64,000 bases of DNA, taken from contig NZ_CP060820.1 of the NCBI RefSeq assembly GCF_014489475.1, positions 1,814,001-1,878,000 on the forward strand. The letters run 5' to 3'. Origin of the DNA: Lysobacter terrestris (GTDB taxonomy: Bacteria; Pseudomonadota; Gammaproteobacteria; Xanthomonadales; Xanthomonadaceae). A model generated the notes under the pieces. The model worked only from the letters and a program-made list of their open reading frames with translations, did not search any database and was not told the origin of the DNA. Each line of letters opens with the position of its first letter. Within the stretch, counting starts at the first letter, position 1. Shown here piece by piece: positions 19,679-30,036 of this stretch. Made by a program: the position numbers and the translations under genes.

Positions 19679-20710
19679 TTACGGCTGTGTGGCCTCGGGC
19701 GTACGGCAAGCCAGCCAGGCGTTGCGGTACGACGCGGCCATCATCATCTTGGCCTTGCGTCGCTCGCAGCGGACGCCGACGCCCAGGTCCTCGATCGCGG
19801 GCTTGTCGTCGATGCCGAAGCCGACGACGTAGGTGTGCCCGGCATTGAGGTTCACGTCCAGCGGCTGCTCGTAATCGCGCGGGGCGCCCGCACCGGCAAT
19901 CAGGACCAGGTCGAGGCGATGAGCGCCGGGTGTCGTTGCGATCGCTTGGGCATAGCCATTCAAGGGCACGTGCCACATCGTCTTGCCGTCCAATTTCTGC
20001 ACCAGCACTTCGCCGAATGCGCGCAGGTCGCCCCAGATCACCGCCTGGTCCGGCGCCGGCGCGTCCACGGCGTGCAGCAGCTTGAATTCGTCCGGGCGAT
20101 CCATCGCCGCCACCGCGGCCTTGGCCGCGGAGTCCATGGCCAGGATGGCGCTGGTGTCCTGTCGCCCGGGTCGGACGTTGGCGTTCCATTCGGACGCCGT
20201 GATCGACACGATACCGAAGCGTTTCTTCTGCACCGCCTTGAGCAATGCCTCGTCGCCCTCTGCTGCCTCGAGGTCGTAGAAGACGAAGGCGGCCGCACGC
20301 TCGCCCTCGCGCGCGTGCCAGAGCGCTACGCGGTGCCGCGATGCGGCGGAAATCGGCCCCGTTGCACCTTGGACCAGAGCCGTGCGCCATTGGCAGGCAT
20401 ACAGCGAGCCCAGCGCGTTCTCGAAGGCCAGGTGGCACTGCGCCGGGCGCAGTGTGATCGTGGCCATGCCCAGGACGGTCGGTGCCTGGCCGCCGATCGG
20501 CGCCACGACGGAAACGTCGCCCGCCGCGGCCGCGGGAGCCAGTCCGGCCACCAGCTGCTTGTGCGGCACACCGGTGAATGCTTCGGTCAGGTCGCCTGCA
20601 CGGGCCGTGCCTGCCAGCAGGGGCAGCGCCAGCAATGCAGGCAGGACGCGGCGAATGCCAGCGACAAGGCGTGCGGAAGTTTCCGCCGTGGGGAAGTCGC
20701 GCGTGGACAT
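19679..20710 (-). CDS. Uncharacterised secreted protein
   Basis: A 343-residue protein I do not recognise. An N-terminal export signal is seen, with a charged start and the hydrophobic core [17 protein letters not shown] ending near residue 38. The mature part is a mixed alpha/beta chain with few charged clusters. Features are [12 protein letters not shown], a Cys pair (about residues 92 and 106) that could form a disulphide, and a C-terminal stretch with [20 protein letters not shown] close to a final Cys pair, resembling small beta-sandwich lipoproteins. The start codon is 8 bp after the stop of the S9 peptidase gene, so the two are almost surely cotranscribed. No function is proposed. Confidence 0.7.
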   Translation of the reverse strand: MSTRDFPTAETSARLVAGIRRVLPALLALPLLAGTARAGDLTEAFTGVPHKQLVAGLAPAAAAGDVSVVAPIGGQAPTVLGMATITLRPAQCHLAFENALGSLYACQWRTALVQGATGPISAASRHRVALWHAREGERAAAFVFYDLEAAEGDEALLKAVQKKRFGIVSITASEWNANVRPGRQDTSAILAMDSAAKAAVAAMDRPDEFKLLHAVDAPAPDQAVIWGDLRAFGEVLVQKLDGKTMWHVPLNGYAQAIATTPGAHRLDLVLIAGAGAPRDYEQPLDVNLNAGHTYVVGFGIDDKPAIEDLGVGVRCERRKAKMMMAASYRNAWLACRTPEATQP

Positions 20711-20718
20711 GGATGGCC

Positions 20719-23088
20719 TCACTTCAGCGTCCGCTCGAACAACTCGTAGATGCGGCGGTACTCGTCGTACCACGCGTCGGGATGGGTGAAGCCGTGCCGC
20801 TCCAGCGGGTACGGCGCGATCTCCCACTTGTCCTTGCGCAGTTCGATCAGGCGCTGGGTCAGCATCACCGAGTCCTTGAAGAACACGTTGTCGTCGATCA
20901 TGCCGTGCGCGATCAGCAGGTGGTCCTGCAGCTTGTCGGCGAATTCCATCGGCGAGGACACCAGGTACGCCTGCGGATCGAGTTCGGGCGTGTTGAGGAT
21001 GTTGCTGGTGTACTCGTGGTTGTACTGCGACCAGTCGGCCACCGGGCGCAGCGCGGCGCCGGCCTTGAACGTCCCCGGTGCGCGGAACAGCGCCATGAAG
21101 GTCATGAAGCCGCCGTAGGAGCCACCGTAGATGCCGGCGCGGTCGCGGTCGCCCTGCCTGTTGGCGACCAGCCAGTCCAGGCCGTCGAGGTAGTCCTCGA
21201 GTTCGGGGTGGCCCATGTTGCGGTAGATCGCGGTGCGCCAGGCGCGGCCGTAGCCTTCGGAGGCGCGGTAGTCGAGGTCGAGCACGATGTAGCCGTGCTG
21301 CACGAGCATGTTGTGGAACATCTGCTCGCGGAAGTAGTTGGGGTAGCGGTCGCTGACGTTCTGCAGGTAACCGGCGCCGTGCACGAACATCACCACCGGG
21401 TACTTCTTCCCGGCTTCCAGCTGCTTCGGGCCGTAGTACTTGCCCCAGATCGTGCCCGCGCCGTGCTTGCTCGGCACCTGCACGTATTCGGGTTGGATCC
21501 ATTCGCGCGCCTTGAACGCGTCCTTGCGCGTGTCGGTGAGCTGGCGCGCGTCGCCGCCGTCGATGCCGACCACGGACACCTGCGCCGGCACGTAGCTGCG
21601 CGAATGGCGTACCAGCAGCTGGCGGCCGTCGGGCGAGAGGCTGAAGTCCTCGACGCCGTCGAGGTGGGTCAGTTCGCGCACGCCGCCATTGCGGTCGGCG
21701 GCGCAGACCTCGTAGTCACCCGGGCGCGTGCGGTTGCACAGGAAGTAGAAGGACTTGCCGTCCGCCGACAGCTGCGGCGCGGAGACTTCCCACTGGCCCG
21801 AGGTCAGCGCACGCGGCGTGCTGCCGTCGCTCAGGTACAGGTGCGAATAGCCGCTCTGCTCGGACAGCAGCCACAGCTGGCCGTCCGGGGTCCAGCCGAA
21901 TTCGTTGAAGCCCCAGTTGATCCAGGCCGGGTCGGTGAGGCGGTGGCGCGACTGCAGCTTGGCGTTGGCCAGGTCGACGGTGGCGATCCAGCGATCCTTG
22001 TTGTCGATCGCACGCACCATCACCGCGGCGCTGCGGCCGTCGTCGCTCCAGCGGATCGACGGCGGGCCGCTGTTGTCGCCACTGGTCAGCACCTGCACCG
22101 CGCGATTGCCCTTGAGCGCGTCCTGCTTCGCCGCCTTGCGCAGCGCGGCGAGCGGGTCGTCCTTGATGCCGGGCAGGGCGTCGAACGCGAGTTCGCGGAC
22201 CTTGCCCGCGGCGAGGTCGACCAGCCACAGCCGTTGCGGCAGCGGCGCGTTGCGGCCGACGCGCGTGCGCACGTCCTCGAATTCCTCGTAACCCGATTCG
22301 GTCACGTACTTGGGCATCCTGCCGCCGCGGCCTTCCTCGGCGTCCTTGGCGGTGGTGACCACCAGGACCCAGCGCGCATCGGGCGACATCAGGCTGTCGA
22401 CGATGGTGACGTCGGCGCCCAGGTACGCCGGCAGCGGCGCGCGCGTGGGATCGGTGCCGCGCCACTGCTGGTCCTGTTCGCGCGCGGCGTCGCGGCGGTC
22501 CTTGTCGTCCTGGAGCGTGCGGATCATGCGCAGCTGGCGATCGCGCAGGTCGTCCGCCTTGGGTGCGGCGCCCGGGTCCTTCTCCGCCTTGAGCACGGCG
22601 GCCTGGCCGACGCCGACGCCGGCGCGCCACTGGAACCAGTCGTTGCCGGCGCGGAACACCAGATTGCCGTCGCGGCTCCACTGCGGCAGCGCCTCGGTGG
22701 CGTCGCTGCGCGTCACCTGGGTCAGCGCGCCGCTGCGCAGGTCGCGCACGAAGACGTCGCCGTTGCGTATGAAGGCCATGCGCGCACGCGCCGCGTCGAA
22801 CACGGGATCGGCGGCATCCAGCTCCGCACGCGTCGCGCCATCGGCCTTCGTGGCGGCGCCGCCGGCGACCGGCTGGCGCCAGGTGTCGCGGATCGTCGCG
22901 CCGTCGCGCTTGAGCAGGTACTGCACCTGCTGGCCGTCCCACGACCACCACGCCTTCTCCACCGGCGCGCCGATCCAGTCGGGGTCGGCCATGGCCTGGT
23001 CGAGGGTGATGGACGTCTGCGCGACGGCGGGCGTCGAGAGCAGCGAGGCGGCGAGCAGCAGGGCGGGAAGCGGCAACAGACGGTGCAT
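20719..23088 (-). CDS. S9 family prolyl oligopeptidase / dipeptidyl-peptidase-like enzyme
   Basis: A 789-residue exported serine peptidase. Signal peptide at residues 1-23 (ends PAVAQ), DPPIV_N-type beta-propeller to about 545, then the alpha/beta hydrolase. The catalytic serine is Ser657 in GGSYGG; the Asp is in [10 protein letters not shown] and the His in ERHGFTHPD. It lacks the [12 protein letters not shown] double-Glu segment of the enzyme at 1153-3405, so it probably has a different substrate range (acylaminoacyl- or dipeptidyl-peptidase 5-like). Lysate feeders such as Lysobacter and Xanthomonas carry many of these. It leads a probable two-gene transcript with the unknown secreted protein at 19679-20710. 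Confidence 0.9.
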   Translation of the reverse strand: MHRLLPLPALLLAASLLSTPAVAQTSITLDQAMADPDWIGAPVEKAWWSWDGQQVQYLLKRDGATIRDTWRQPVAGGAATKADGATRAELDAADPVFDAARARMAFIRNGDVFVRDLRSGALTQVTRSDATEALPQWSRDGNLVFRAGNDWFQWRAGVGVGQAAVLKAEKDPGAAPKADDLRDRQLRMIRTLQDDKDRRDAAREQDQQWRGTDPTRAPLPAYLGADVTIVDSLMSPDARWVLVVTTAKDAEEGRGGRMPKYVTESGYEEFEDVRTRVGRNAPLPQRLWLVDLAAGKVRELAFDALPGIKDDPLAALRKAAKQDALKGNRAVQVLTSGDNSGPPSIRWSDDGRSAAVMVRAIDNKDRWIATVDLANAKLQSRHRLTDPAWINWGFNEFGWTPDGQLWLLSEQSGYSHLYLSDGSTPRALTSGQWEVSAPQLSADGKSFYFLCNRTRPGDYEVCAADRNGGVRELTHLDGVEDFSLSPDGRQLLVRHSRSYVPAQVSVVGIDGGDARQLTDTRKDAFKAREWIQPEYVQVPSKHGAGTIWGKYYGPKQLEAGKKYPVVMFVHGAGYLQNVSDRYPNYFREQMFHNMLVQHGYIVLDLDYRASEGYGRAWRTAIYRNMGHPELEDYLDGLDWLVANRQGDRDRAGIYGGSYGGFMTFMALFRAPGTFKAGAALRPVADWSQYNHEYTSNILNTPELDPQAYLVSSPMEFADKLQDHLLIAHGMIDDNVFFKDSVMLTQRLIELRKDKWEIAPYPLERHGFTHPDAWYDEYRRIYELFERTLK

Positions 23089-23422
23089 TGGCAGCGGCAG
23101 GTTGGAAGACCGGGCGGCAGGGTAGCAGCCGCATCCGCGCGGGACCGGGCCAAAGGTCATGAAGCCCGCGTTCCGGGCACGAATGCGCAGGAGCGGCAAG
23201 CCGCCGCGGCACTCGCTGTTCGCCGCCGTCGCCATGCGGGCGATCGTGGCGGGCGATCGTGCCGGGCGATCGTGGCGCGCGATCGGCGCACGCTGACCCG
23301 GCGGCCGCGGATGTCGCGACCCGCGCCTGAACGCGCAATCCCTGCGCGAAAAGGGCTACCCATGCGAATGGGGACGGTTATGCTGTGCGCGTTGTCACGC
23401 GGCGAGTCCGTCCCCCGATCGC
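23089..23422. other. Divergent spacer between the S9 peptidase and ycgL genes
   Basis: 334 bp with no credible gene. It contains the four-copy 13-bp tandem repeat at 23236-23287. Nothing else stands out; the promoters of both flanking genes should be here but no hexamers are good enough to name. Confidence 0.6.
23236..23287. repeat. Four tandem copies of a 13-bp unit containing CGATCG
   Basis: The palindrome CGATCG occurs at 23241, 23254, 23267 and 23280, exactly 13 bp apart each time. The first three units share the form CGGGCGATCGTG and the last is CGCGCGATCGGC. It lies between two divergent genes. It could be a regulatory array or just a slippage-grown short repeat. Confidence 0.85.
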
Positions 23423-23692
23423 ATGCAAGCCTACGTCTACAAGAGCCTCCGCAAAGCCGACACCTACGTGTACCTCGGCGCGCGCGACGACTTCGCGCGC
23501 CTGCCCGATCCCGTGCGCGCGCAACTGGGCAACCTGCAGTTCGTGCTGGAAGTGGCGCTGACCCCGGACCGCAAGCTCGCCCGCGAAGACGTGGCGGTCG
23601 TGCGCGAGAACCTGGTCGCGCGCGGCTTCCACCTGCAATTCCCGCCGACGGTCGAAGACCCGATGACGGAAGACTGGGGCACCGATGCCTGA
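23423..23692 (+). CDS. ycgL: YcgL domain protein
   Basis: An 89-residue small protein of the YcgL family (DUF709), widespread in gammaproteobacteria. The family signature is clear: CxVYKSx..DTYVYL near the N-terminus (here [18 protein letters not shown]), [20 protein letters not shown] in the middle and GFHLQFPP near the end. The usual cysteine of the N-terminal Cys-x-Val-Tyr is Ala/Tyr here. Structure is known as a small alpha/beta fold; function is not established, with links to the divisome suggested in E. coli work. The last 8 bases overlap the start of the ankyrin gene (ATG at 23685), which suggests translational coupling. Confidence 0.9.
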   Translation: MQAYVYKSLRKADTYVYLGARDDFARLPDPVRAQLGNLQFVLEVALTPDRKLAREDVAVVRENLVARGFHLQFPPTVEDPMTEDWGTDA

Positions 23693-26600
23693 GGCCATCG
23701 CGGCGCCGCCCGCCACCGAATCCGCCGCCGCGCCGGCCGTGGTCGCCCGTACCCCGAGCCTCGCCCTGGCCTGGGCCAGCCTCGCCGCCGGCGTGGCATT
23801 GGCGGCGCTGTCCGGCCTGGGCGGCGTGGCCGCAATCGCCGCGCTGCTGGCGCAGCCGGCGTTCGCCCTGGCCGTCGCGCAGCTGCGCGGCCGCGAATTC
23901 GCCACACCCAAGGCGTTGCTGCACGAAGCCGGCTGGCTCGCCCTGCTGTGGGCCGGGGCAGCGGTACTGACGCTGGCTGTGGTCGCCTGGCCGCTGTCCG
24001 CGCTGACCGCGGGCGGTTCGCTGCCGGCCGCGCTCGGCCTCAGCTTCATGGCCGGCGTGGTGCTGCTGGGGCTGTGGCGGCTGTGGCCGCTGTGGCACGG
24101 CATGGAAACCGAAGGCGGCCTGCCCATGCGCCATTGGCGCGAGCTGGGCGAACTCGATGCCGGCGCATGGCGCGGCTTCGGTGTCGCCGCGATCGTGACG
24201 ATGCTGCTCGGCGCGATCGTGCTGCTCGCCTGGCCGGGCCTGCTCGGCAGCGCGGCGCGCTGGGCGCTCGCGGGCAGCGTGCTGCTGGCCTCGCCGCTGC
24301 TGCACTGGCTGCTGCAGCGCACCGCCGCGGCCGACGCCCTGCCCGAACCCGAGATCGTCGCCGAAACCGATGCCGACGCCGCCAGCGAACTGCCCCTCAG
24401 CGGCCTGCCGCTGGAGGCCGAACTCTACGCCGCGGCCCGCGCCGGCCGGGTCGAGCAGGCACTGCAGCTGATCGACGCCGGCGCCGACGTGCACGCGCCG
24501 CCGCCGCAGGCGGAGCGCGACCAGCGCAGCCTCGCCGTGCTCGCCGCGGTACTGCCGGACCTGCGCCTGCTGCGCGCGCTGATCGCCCGCGGCAGCGACC
24601 TCAACGCCGCGCACGCGGGCATGACGCCGCTGCTCGCCGCCACGCGCGACAGCTGGCACGGCCGCCCCGACGCGGTGATGACCCTGCTCGCCAACGGCGC
24701 TGACCCGCGCGCCGTCGACTTTGATGGCAACACCGCGCTGCATCACGCCGCGCGCAGTTCCGACCCGGGCGTGGCCGCGCTGCTGCGTGATGCCGCGGCC
24801 GAGATCGACGTGCTCAACGTCGACGGCCTCTCGCCGCTCGGCGTCGCCTGCGCCGCGGGCAACTGGCGGCTGGCGAAATTCCTGCTCGAACGCGGCGCCC
24901 GGCCCGAACCCGTCGGTGGCCAGCCCGCGCTGCTCGCTGCGGCCGGCACCGAGGAAGACGACGCCGCCGGCGTGCAGTTGCTGCTCAAGCAGAAGGCCAA
25001 GGCCGACGCGCGCGACGCCCACGGCCGCAGCGCGCTGCACGAAGCCGCGTTCGCCGGCCACGCCGAGATCGTCGAGGTGCTGCTCGCCGCCGGTGCCGAT
25101 CCGGCCGCCAGCGACCGCCTCGGCCGCACGCCGGTGCTGGAAGCCGCGCGCGGCGGCCGCCTCGCCGTGCTCGAACGCCTGCTGACGCAGTTGCCCAAGG
25201 GCGGCGCCAACGAAGCCGCGGCTGCAGATGCGCACGGTCGTGGCGCGCTGATGCTCGCAGCCATGTCCGAGAACGCCACGCCCGCGCTGATCGAGCGCCT
25301 GCTCGCCCTCGGCCTGGATGCCGAGATGCGTGACTTCGACGACAAGCGCGCCATCGACCGCGCCGCCGAAGCCGGGCGCTGGGCGCTGGTTGCGGCGCTG
25401 GACCGCGCCTATCCCCTGCCGTCGGCGGTGAGCGACACGCTCGACTCGCCCGACGCACCGTTGCCCGACCGTGCCCCGGCCGCGCTGCTGCGCGAAGGCC
25501 TGCACGAGCGCCGCGGCAACGAGCTCGACGGGCTCGCGCAACTGCTGGGCCCGCTCGAGCTGGGCGCGCTGCTGCACGACGAGGCCCCCGCGCCCAGCCC
25601 CGAACAGGTCGAACGGCTGCTGCGCTGGGGCGCCGATGCCGGCGTCCGCGACGGCCGCGGCGACACCCCGCTGTTCGCCCTGCTGGTGCGCGGCCCGTCG
25701 GCGTTGCCGGCACTGCAGACGCTGCTGCGCCGCGGCGTCTCGCCCGCCGGCAGCGGCGGCCTGGCGCGTTTCCTCGCGGCCTGCTCGGCCAGCGAACAGG
25801 CCGCGCGCGGCCTCGAATACTTCGCCCTCGACCTGCTCGAGCGCGGCGCCGATCCGTTCGCGCCGTCGCCCGCCGGCGATCCGCCGCTGGCGCTGGCCGT
25901 GCGCCTGGGCTGGTCGCGCCTGGTCGACCGTCTGCTCGCGATCGGCGTCAGCCTGGACGGTCGCGACAGCCACGGCATGAGTGCGCTGCACCTGGCCGCC
26001 GCGCTCGGCCGCGAAGCAATGTTGAAGAAGCTGGTCGCGCAGGGCGCCGCGCCCGATCTGCTCGCCGCCGACGGGCAGACGCCGCTGGGCGTCGCGCTGT
26101 CGTCCGGCCGCCGCGACCTCGCCGACTGGCTCGACTGGCGCGGCTGGCCGCTGCCGAAGCGGCCGCTGCGTGCGTCGGACGTGCCGGCCGCGGCGATCGT
26201 CGGCGATGCCGACGCGGTGCGTCGCCTGCTCGATCTCGGCCTGCCGGTCGACGCCTGCGACAGCCAGGGCTGCAGCGCGCTGCTGCGTGCGGCCGGTGGC
26301 GGTCATCGCGCCGTCGTCGACCTGCTGCTCGCGCGCGGCGCCGATCCGCAACTGGCGGCGCACTCGGGCGCGACGCCGCTCTCGGCCGCGGTCAGCATGC
26401 GCCACGTCGAAGTGGTCGATCGCCTGATCGCCGCCGGCGTCTCGCTGGAACAACGCCTGCCCGGCGACCTCACCGTGCTGATGGTGGCCTGCGCGCTCGG
26501 CCTGCCCGACATGGCCGCGCGCCTGCTGTCGGCCGGCGGCAACGTCCACGCCACCGATGCACAGGGCCGCACCGCGCTGCATTGCGCGGCGATGTTCGGC

Positions 26601-27041
26601 TTCACCGCGCGCGAACGCGCGCGCCTGGTCGCGCTGCTCGACACCCTGCTGCTGGCCGGCGCCGAAGCCGACCTACCCGCGGCCGGCGCCACGCCGCTGC
26701 TGCTGCTGCTCGGCGCGCGCGCCGAGCCCGGTTCGGCGGCCGACGAGGACGTGCTGATCGCCGGCATCGACCAGCTGCTCGACCACGACGCGCGCCTGGA
26801 CGCGCAGGACCCACGCGGCTTCGGTCCGCTGCACCTGGCCGCGTTGCACGGGCTGATGCGCGTGGTGCTGAAGTTGCTGCGCGCCGGTGCCGACCCGTCA
26901 CAGCGCGACACGCTCAACCGCCCCCCGCGCGAGATCGCGGTGATGCGCGGCTTCGTCGACATCGCCGCCGAACTGGTGCCGACGCCGGCCGCCCCGGGCG
27001 GCGGCGACGTGTCGATGGCGCGCTTCCTGCGCGAGCGGTAA
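23685..27041 (+). CDS. Giant ankyrin-repeat membrane protein
   Basis: A 1,118-residue protein. The first 210 residues are hydrophobic with about six membrane segments (for example [20 protein letters not shown], then [20 protein letters not shown]). The rest is an ankyrin solenoid: at least fifteen repeats of about 33 residues with the consensus D-x-G-x-TALHxAA-x-x-G-x-x-x-x-V-x-x-LLxxGAD; clear units include [58 protein letters not shown] and [13 protein letters not shown]. Ankyrin arrays bind other proteins, so a membrane-tethered scaffold is the likely role; the partner is unknown. It overlaps ycgL by 8 bp. Confidence 0.9.
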   Translation: MPEAIAAPPATESAAAPAVVARTPSLALAWASLAAGVALAALSGLGGVAAIAALLAQPAFALAVAQLRGREFATPKALLHEAGWLALLWAGAAVLTLAVVAWPLSALTAGGSLPAALGLSFMAGVVLLGLWRLWPLWHGMETEGGLPMRHWRELGELDAGAWRGFGVAAIVTMLLGAIVLLAWPGLLGSAARWALAGSVLLASPLLHWLLQRTAAADALPEPEIVAETDADAASELPLSGLPLEAELYAAARAGRVEQALQLIDAGADVHAPPPQAERDQRSLAVLAAVLPDLRLLRALIARGSDLNAAHAGMTPLLAATRDSWHGRPDAVMTLLANGADPRAVDFDGNTALHHAARSSDPGVAALLRDAAAEIDVLNVDGLSPLGVACAAGNWRLAKFLLERGARPEPVGGQPALLAAAGTEEDDAAGVQLLLKQKAKADARDAHGRSALHEAAFAGHAEIVEVLLAAGADPAASDRLGRTPVLEAARGGRLAVLERLLTQLPKGGANEAAAADAHGRGALMLAAMSENATPALIERLLALGLDAEMRDFDDKRAIDRAAEAGRWALVAALDRAYPLPSAVSDTLDSPDAPLPDRAPAALLREGLHERRGNELDGLAQLLGPLELGALLHDEAPAPSPEQVERLLRWGADAGVRDGRGDTPLFALLVRGPSALPALQTLLRRGVSPAGSGGLARFLAACSASEQAARGLEYFALDLLERGADPFAPSPAGDPPLALAVRLGWSRLVDRLLAIGVSLDGRDSHGMSALHLAAALGREAMLKKLVAQGAAPDLLAADGQTPLGVALSSGRRDLADWLDWRGWPLPKRPLRASDVPAAAIVGDADAVRRLLDLGLPVDACDSQGCSALLRAAGGGHRAVVDLLLARGADPQLAAHSGATPLSAAVSMRHVEVVDRLIAAGVSLEQRLPGDLTVLMVACALGLPDMAARLLSAGGNVHATDAQGRTALHCAAMFGFTARERARLVALLDTLLLAGAEADLPAAGATPLLLLLGARAEPGSAADEDVLIAGIDQLLDHDARLDAQDPRGFGPLHLAALHGLMRVVLKLLRAGADPSQRDTLNRPPREIAVMRGFVDIAAELVPTPAAPGGGDVSMARFLRER

Positions 27042-27065
27042 GCCCGCAGTACGCCGCGCGGCGCG

Positions 27066-28925
27066 CTACGCGCCGCCGCCCTCGCGCGGCGGCCGTGTCG
27101 CCACGATGTCGCCGAGCACGCCTTCGCCGGCGTCGGCGTTCAACAGTTCCTCCAGCTCCAGGCGCGCTTCCTGCACGGTCTGCTTGAGCGCGTCCTCGTC
27201 GTCGCGCACCTGGTACTGCGCCAGCAGCAGGCGTTCGTCGTGGTCGTGGAAGCGCTGCGCGTGGTGGCGCGCGGTCTCCGCCGGCACGCCGAGTTCGACC
27301 AGCACCTGCTCGCCGAGCTTGAGGCTGGAATGGAAGGTCTCGCGCATGATCCGCGCGCCCAGGTCCATCAGCTCCCAGGCGTGGCGGCGGTCGCGGGCGC
27401 GGGCGAACACCACCGCGTCCGGGTACAGCCGGCGCACCACTTCCACCGTGCGCAGGTTGGCTTCCTGGTTGTCGATCGCGACCACGAACACCTTCACCCC
27501 GGCGGCGCCCGCCGAGCGCAGCAGCTCGGGCTTGGCCGGATCGCCGTAGTAGATCTGGTTGCCGAAGCGCCGCGAGAAGGCGACCTGCTCGATGTCGTTC
27601 TCGATCACCAGGAACGGCGTGCGGTTCGCCGCGAGCAGGCGCGCGACGATCTGGCCGAAGCGGCCGAAGCCGGCGATCAGCACCTGCGGATGCCCGTCCG
27701 GGATCGCATCGAACGCGCGCTTGGGCTTCGCCACCGGGTGCGCGACGAGCAGGCGCGACACCGCGATCACCAGCACCGGCGTCAGCGCCATCGACAAGCC
27801 GACCGCGGCGACGAGGCGGTCGCGCAGGGCGTTGTCGAACACGCCGGCCTTCACCGCTTCGCCGAAGACGACGAAGGCGAATTCGCCGCCGGCCGCCAGC
27901 ACCGCGGCCAGCTGCAGCGATTCGCGCCGGCCCAGCCCGCCCGGGCGCACGCCGACCGCGAGCAGCAGCAGGAACTTGATGCCCATGAAGCCGGCGACGA
28001 TCGCCGCGATCAGCAGCGGCTCGGCGAGCACGCGCTGCACGTCGATGCTCATGCCCACGGCCATGAAGAACAGGCCCAGCAGCAGGCCCTTGAACGGATC
28101 GATCTGCGATTCGAGTTCGTGGCGGAACTCCGAATCGGCGAGCAGCACGCCGGCCAGGAACGCGCCCAGCCCCGACGACAATCCGGCCAGCTGCATCACC
28201 CACGCCGCCCCGAGCACGGTCAGCAACGCGGCGCCGGTGAAGACCTCGGGCATCTGCGTGCGCGCGACGACGCGGAACAGGTGCCGCAGCACCACCCGGC
28301 CGCCCAGCCCCACCACCGCGATGGCGACGACCGCCTTGAGCACCGCCAGCGAGATCGGTTCGCTGCCCTGTGCATGCGCGTGGCCGAGCAGCGGGATCGA
28401 GGCGAGCAGGGGAATCGCGGCGAGGTCCTGGAACAGCAGGATCGCGAACGCCAGCCGGCCGTGCTCGCTCGCCAGCGCCTTGCGCTCCGACAACAGCTGC
28501 AGCCCGACCGCGGTGGAGGACAGCGCCAGGCCGAGGCCGGCGACCAGCGCCGCCTTCCATTCGAACGCGCTGCCCAGCGTCGCATCGCCGAGCAGGCTCG
28601 CGCCGAACATCGCCGCGCACGCGAGGGCGATGCCGCTGAGCACCACCTGCGCGCCGCCCGCGCCGAACACCGGCTTGCGCATCACCCGCAGGCGCGATGG
28701 CGACAGTTCCAGGCCGATGACGAACAGCATCATCACCACGCCGATCTCCGACGCGGTCAGCACGCGGTCCGCATCGCGGACCACGCCGAGCACGTGCGGC
28801 CCCAGCACCACGCCCGCGGCGAGGTAGCCCAGCACCGCGCCCAGGCCGAAGCGCCGGAACACCGGCACCGCGATCACCGCGGCGAGCAGGAAGACCAGCG
28901 GCAGTTCGAGTCCATCACCGTGCAT
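27066..28925 (-). CDS. KefB/KefC-type monovalent cation:proton antiporter (CPA2)
   Basis: A 619-residue inner-membrane transporter. The N-terminal 380 residues form the Na_H_exchanger fold with about 12 membrane segments; conserved stretches are GYLAAGVVLGPHVLG near residue 36, MLFVIGLELSPSRL near 66 and FAILLFQDLAAIPLL near 160. A cytoplasmic RCK/TrkA-N domain follows, with the NAD-binding GFGRFGQIVA glycine motif near residue 415 and ENDIEQV at its second strand end. The family exports K+ in exchange for protons, usually gated by glutathione adducts. No ancillary kefF or kefG gene is visible here. A GGAGGTG ribosome site precedes the ATG at 28925. Confidence 0.93.
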   Translation of the reverse strand: MHGDGLELPLVFLLAAVIAVPVFRRFGLGAVLGYLAAGVVLGPHVLGVVRDADRVLTASEIGVVMMLFVIGLELSPSRLRVMRKPVFGAGGAQVVLSGIALACAAMFGASLLGDATLGSAFEWKAALVAGLGLALSSTAVGLQLLSERKALASEHGRLAFAILLFQDLAAIPLLASIPLLGHAHAQGSEPISLAVLKAVVAIAVVGLGGRVVLRHLFRVVARTQMPEVFTGAALLTVLGAAWVMQLAGLSSGLGAFLAGVLLADSEFRHELESQIDPFKGLLLGLFFMAVGMSIDVQRVLAEPLLIAAIVAGFMGIKFLLLLAVGVRPGGLGRRESLQLAAVLAAGGEFAFVVFGEAVKAGVFDNALRDRLVAAVGLSMALTPVLVIAVSRLLVAHPVAKPKRAFDAIPDGHPQVLIAGFGRFGQIVARLLAANRTPFLVIENDIEQVAFSRRFGNQIYYGDPAKPELLRSAGAAGVKVFVVAIDNQEANLRTVEVVRRLYPDAVVFARARDRRHAWELMDLGARIMRETFHSSLKLGEQVLVELGVPAETARHHAQRFHDHDERLLLAQYQVRDDEDALKQTVQEARLELEELLNADAGEGVLGDIVATRPPREGGGA

Positions 28926-29019
28926 GCAGCACCTCCGTTGCGGGGATTATGAAGCCGGCGGACGGTTATGCTCGGCCTTCGACAGGGCAAACGGCACCAA
29001 CACAGGAAGGGGGATTGCA

Positions 29020-29889
29020 ATGAGGATGCATCGGGGATCCATCGTCGCCGGCGTCGTACTGGCGTTGGCCGCCTGCCTGGCCGCGGCGAGCGAGCCCGCC
29101 GAGAGCCGCGCCGAGGTCCGCAAGCAGGTCGAGGCCAGCATGCTGGTTACCGGCCGGATCGAGATCGACACCGCCGGCAAGGTCATCGGCTATGCGCTGG
29201 ACAAGCAGGACCGGTTGCCGCGCGGCGTGGTCGACATGGTCGGCAAGGCCGTGCCGGCGTGGAAGTTCGAGCCTGTGGTGATCGACGGCAAACTGGTTAG
29301 GGCCGCCGCCAGCATGAGCATCCGCCTGGTTGCGAGGAAGCTCGATGACGACCACCTCACCGTGGATATCCGCAGCGCCTCCTTCGGCAGTGAGGGCGGC
29401 AAGGCAGAGGAAATGATCCGGCCGGCAAAGCGCTTGATCGCTCCGGGCTATCCGGCGGCCGCTGTACGCTCCGGCGTGACCGGTGCGGCGTATCTGCTGG
29501 TCAAGGTGGGCCGCGACGGCAAGGTGATCGATGTGGCGACCGAGCAGGTCAACCTGAAGGTGGTCGCGACCGGCGATCAAATGGCCCGCTGGCGCGACCT
29601 GCTCGCGGCCGCATCGATGAGCCAGGCGCGCAAGTGGTCGTTCGCTCCGCCTACCGAAGGGCCGGCTGCCGGCGCCGAGTTCTGGGTCGTGCGCGTACCG
29701 GTGGTCTACGCCTTCGACCGCACGGCGTATGGCACCTGGGAGGGCTACGTACCCGGCCCCCGCCAGCCCAATCCGTGGCAGAACGAGGACAAGGAAGGCG
29801 TCGCCTTCAGCCCCGATACGCTGCCCCCCGGAGGCGCTTACCTCGCCGGGACGGGGCTGAAATTGCTGACCGCGCCGTCGGGCGGCTGA
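29020..29889 (+). CDS. TonB C-terminal-domain-like envelope protein
   Basis: A 289-residue exported protein. The signal peptide holds a possible lipobox LAAC with Cys19, so it may be a lipoprotein. The middle (about residues 138-235) has the fold pattern of the TonB C-terminal domain: a YPAAAVRSGVTGAAYLLVKVGRDGKVIDV run and a later KWSFAPPTEG. There is no N-terminal TM anchor and no proline-rich spacer, so it is not a classic TonB energy transducer. It may be a stand-alone envelope protein of unknown role. The ATG at 29020 follows an AGGAAGGGGG ribosome site. It diverges from the KefB/C-like gene. Confidence 0.7.
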   Translation: MRMHRGSIVAGVVLALAACLAAASEPAESRAEVRKQVEASMLVTGRIEIDTAGKVIGYALDKQDRLPRGVVDMVGKAVPAWKFEPVVIDGKLVRAAASMSIRLVARKLDDDHLTVDIRSASFGSEGGKAEEMIRPAKRLIAPGYPAAAVRSGVTGAAYLLVKVGRDGKVIDVATEQVNLKVVATGDQMARWRDLLAAASMSQARKWSFAPPTEGPAAGAEFWVVRVPVVYAFDRTAYGTWEGYVPGPRQPNPWQNEDKEGVAFSPDTLPPGGAYLAGTGLKLLTAPSGG

Positions 29890-29985
29890 TCCGGCGCATG
29901 ACGATCGCCATCGGCAAGATTGATGGCGATCCACTCGCCAGGAATGCGGCAGTGGCGCCCACACACACTGTCAGTCGCACGCTCC

Positions 29986-29999
29986 TGTAATCGTTTGCA
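29986..29999. promoter_or_regulatory. LacI/GalR-type operator upstream of zwf
   Basis: TGTAATCGTTTGCA matches the generic LacI/GalR-family pattern TGNAANCGNTTNCA at every fixed position, with the central CpG. It lies 37 bp before the zwf start, a position where a bound repressor would block the promoter. The left half TGTAAT also equals a HexR half-site, so HexR cannot be excluded. Confidence 0.5.
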
Positions 30000-30036
30000 G
30001 CACAGTCCTGCACAGCCGCAGTATTAGGCTGTCCGG

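Noticed and set aside
23157-26582. 1,141-codon open frame opposite the ankyrin gene
   Set aside because: Shadow of the repetitive ankyrin coding frame.
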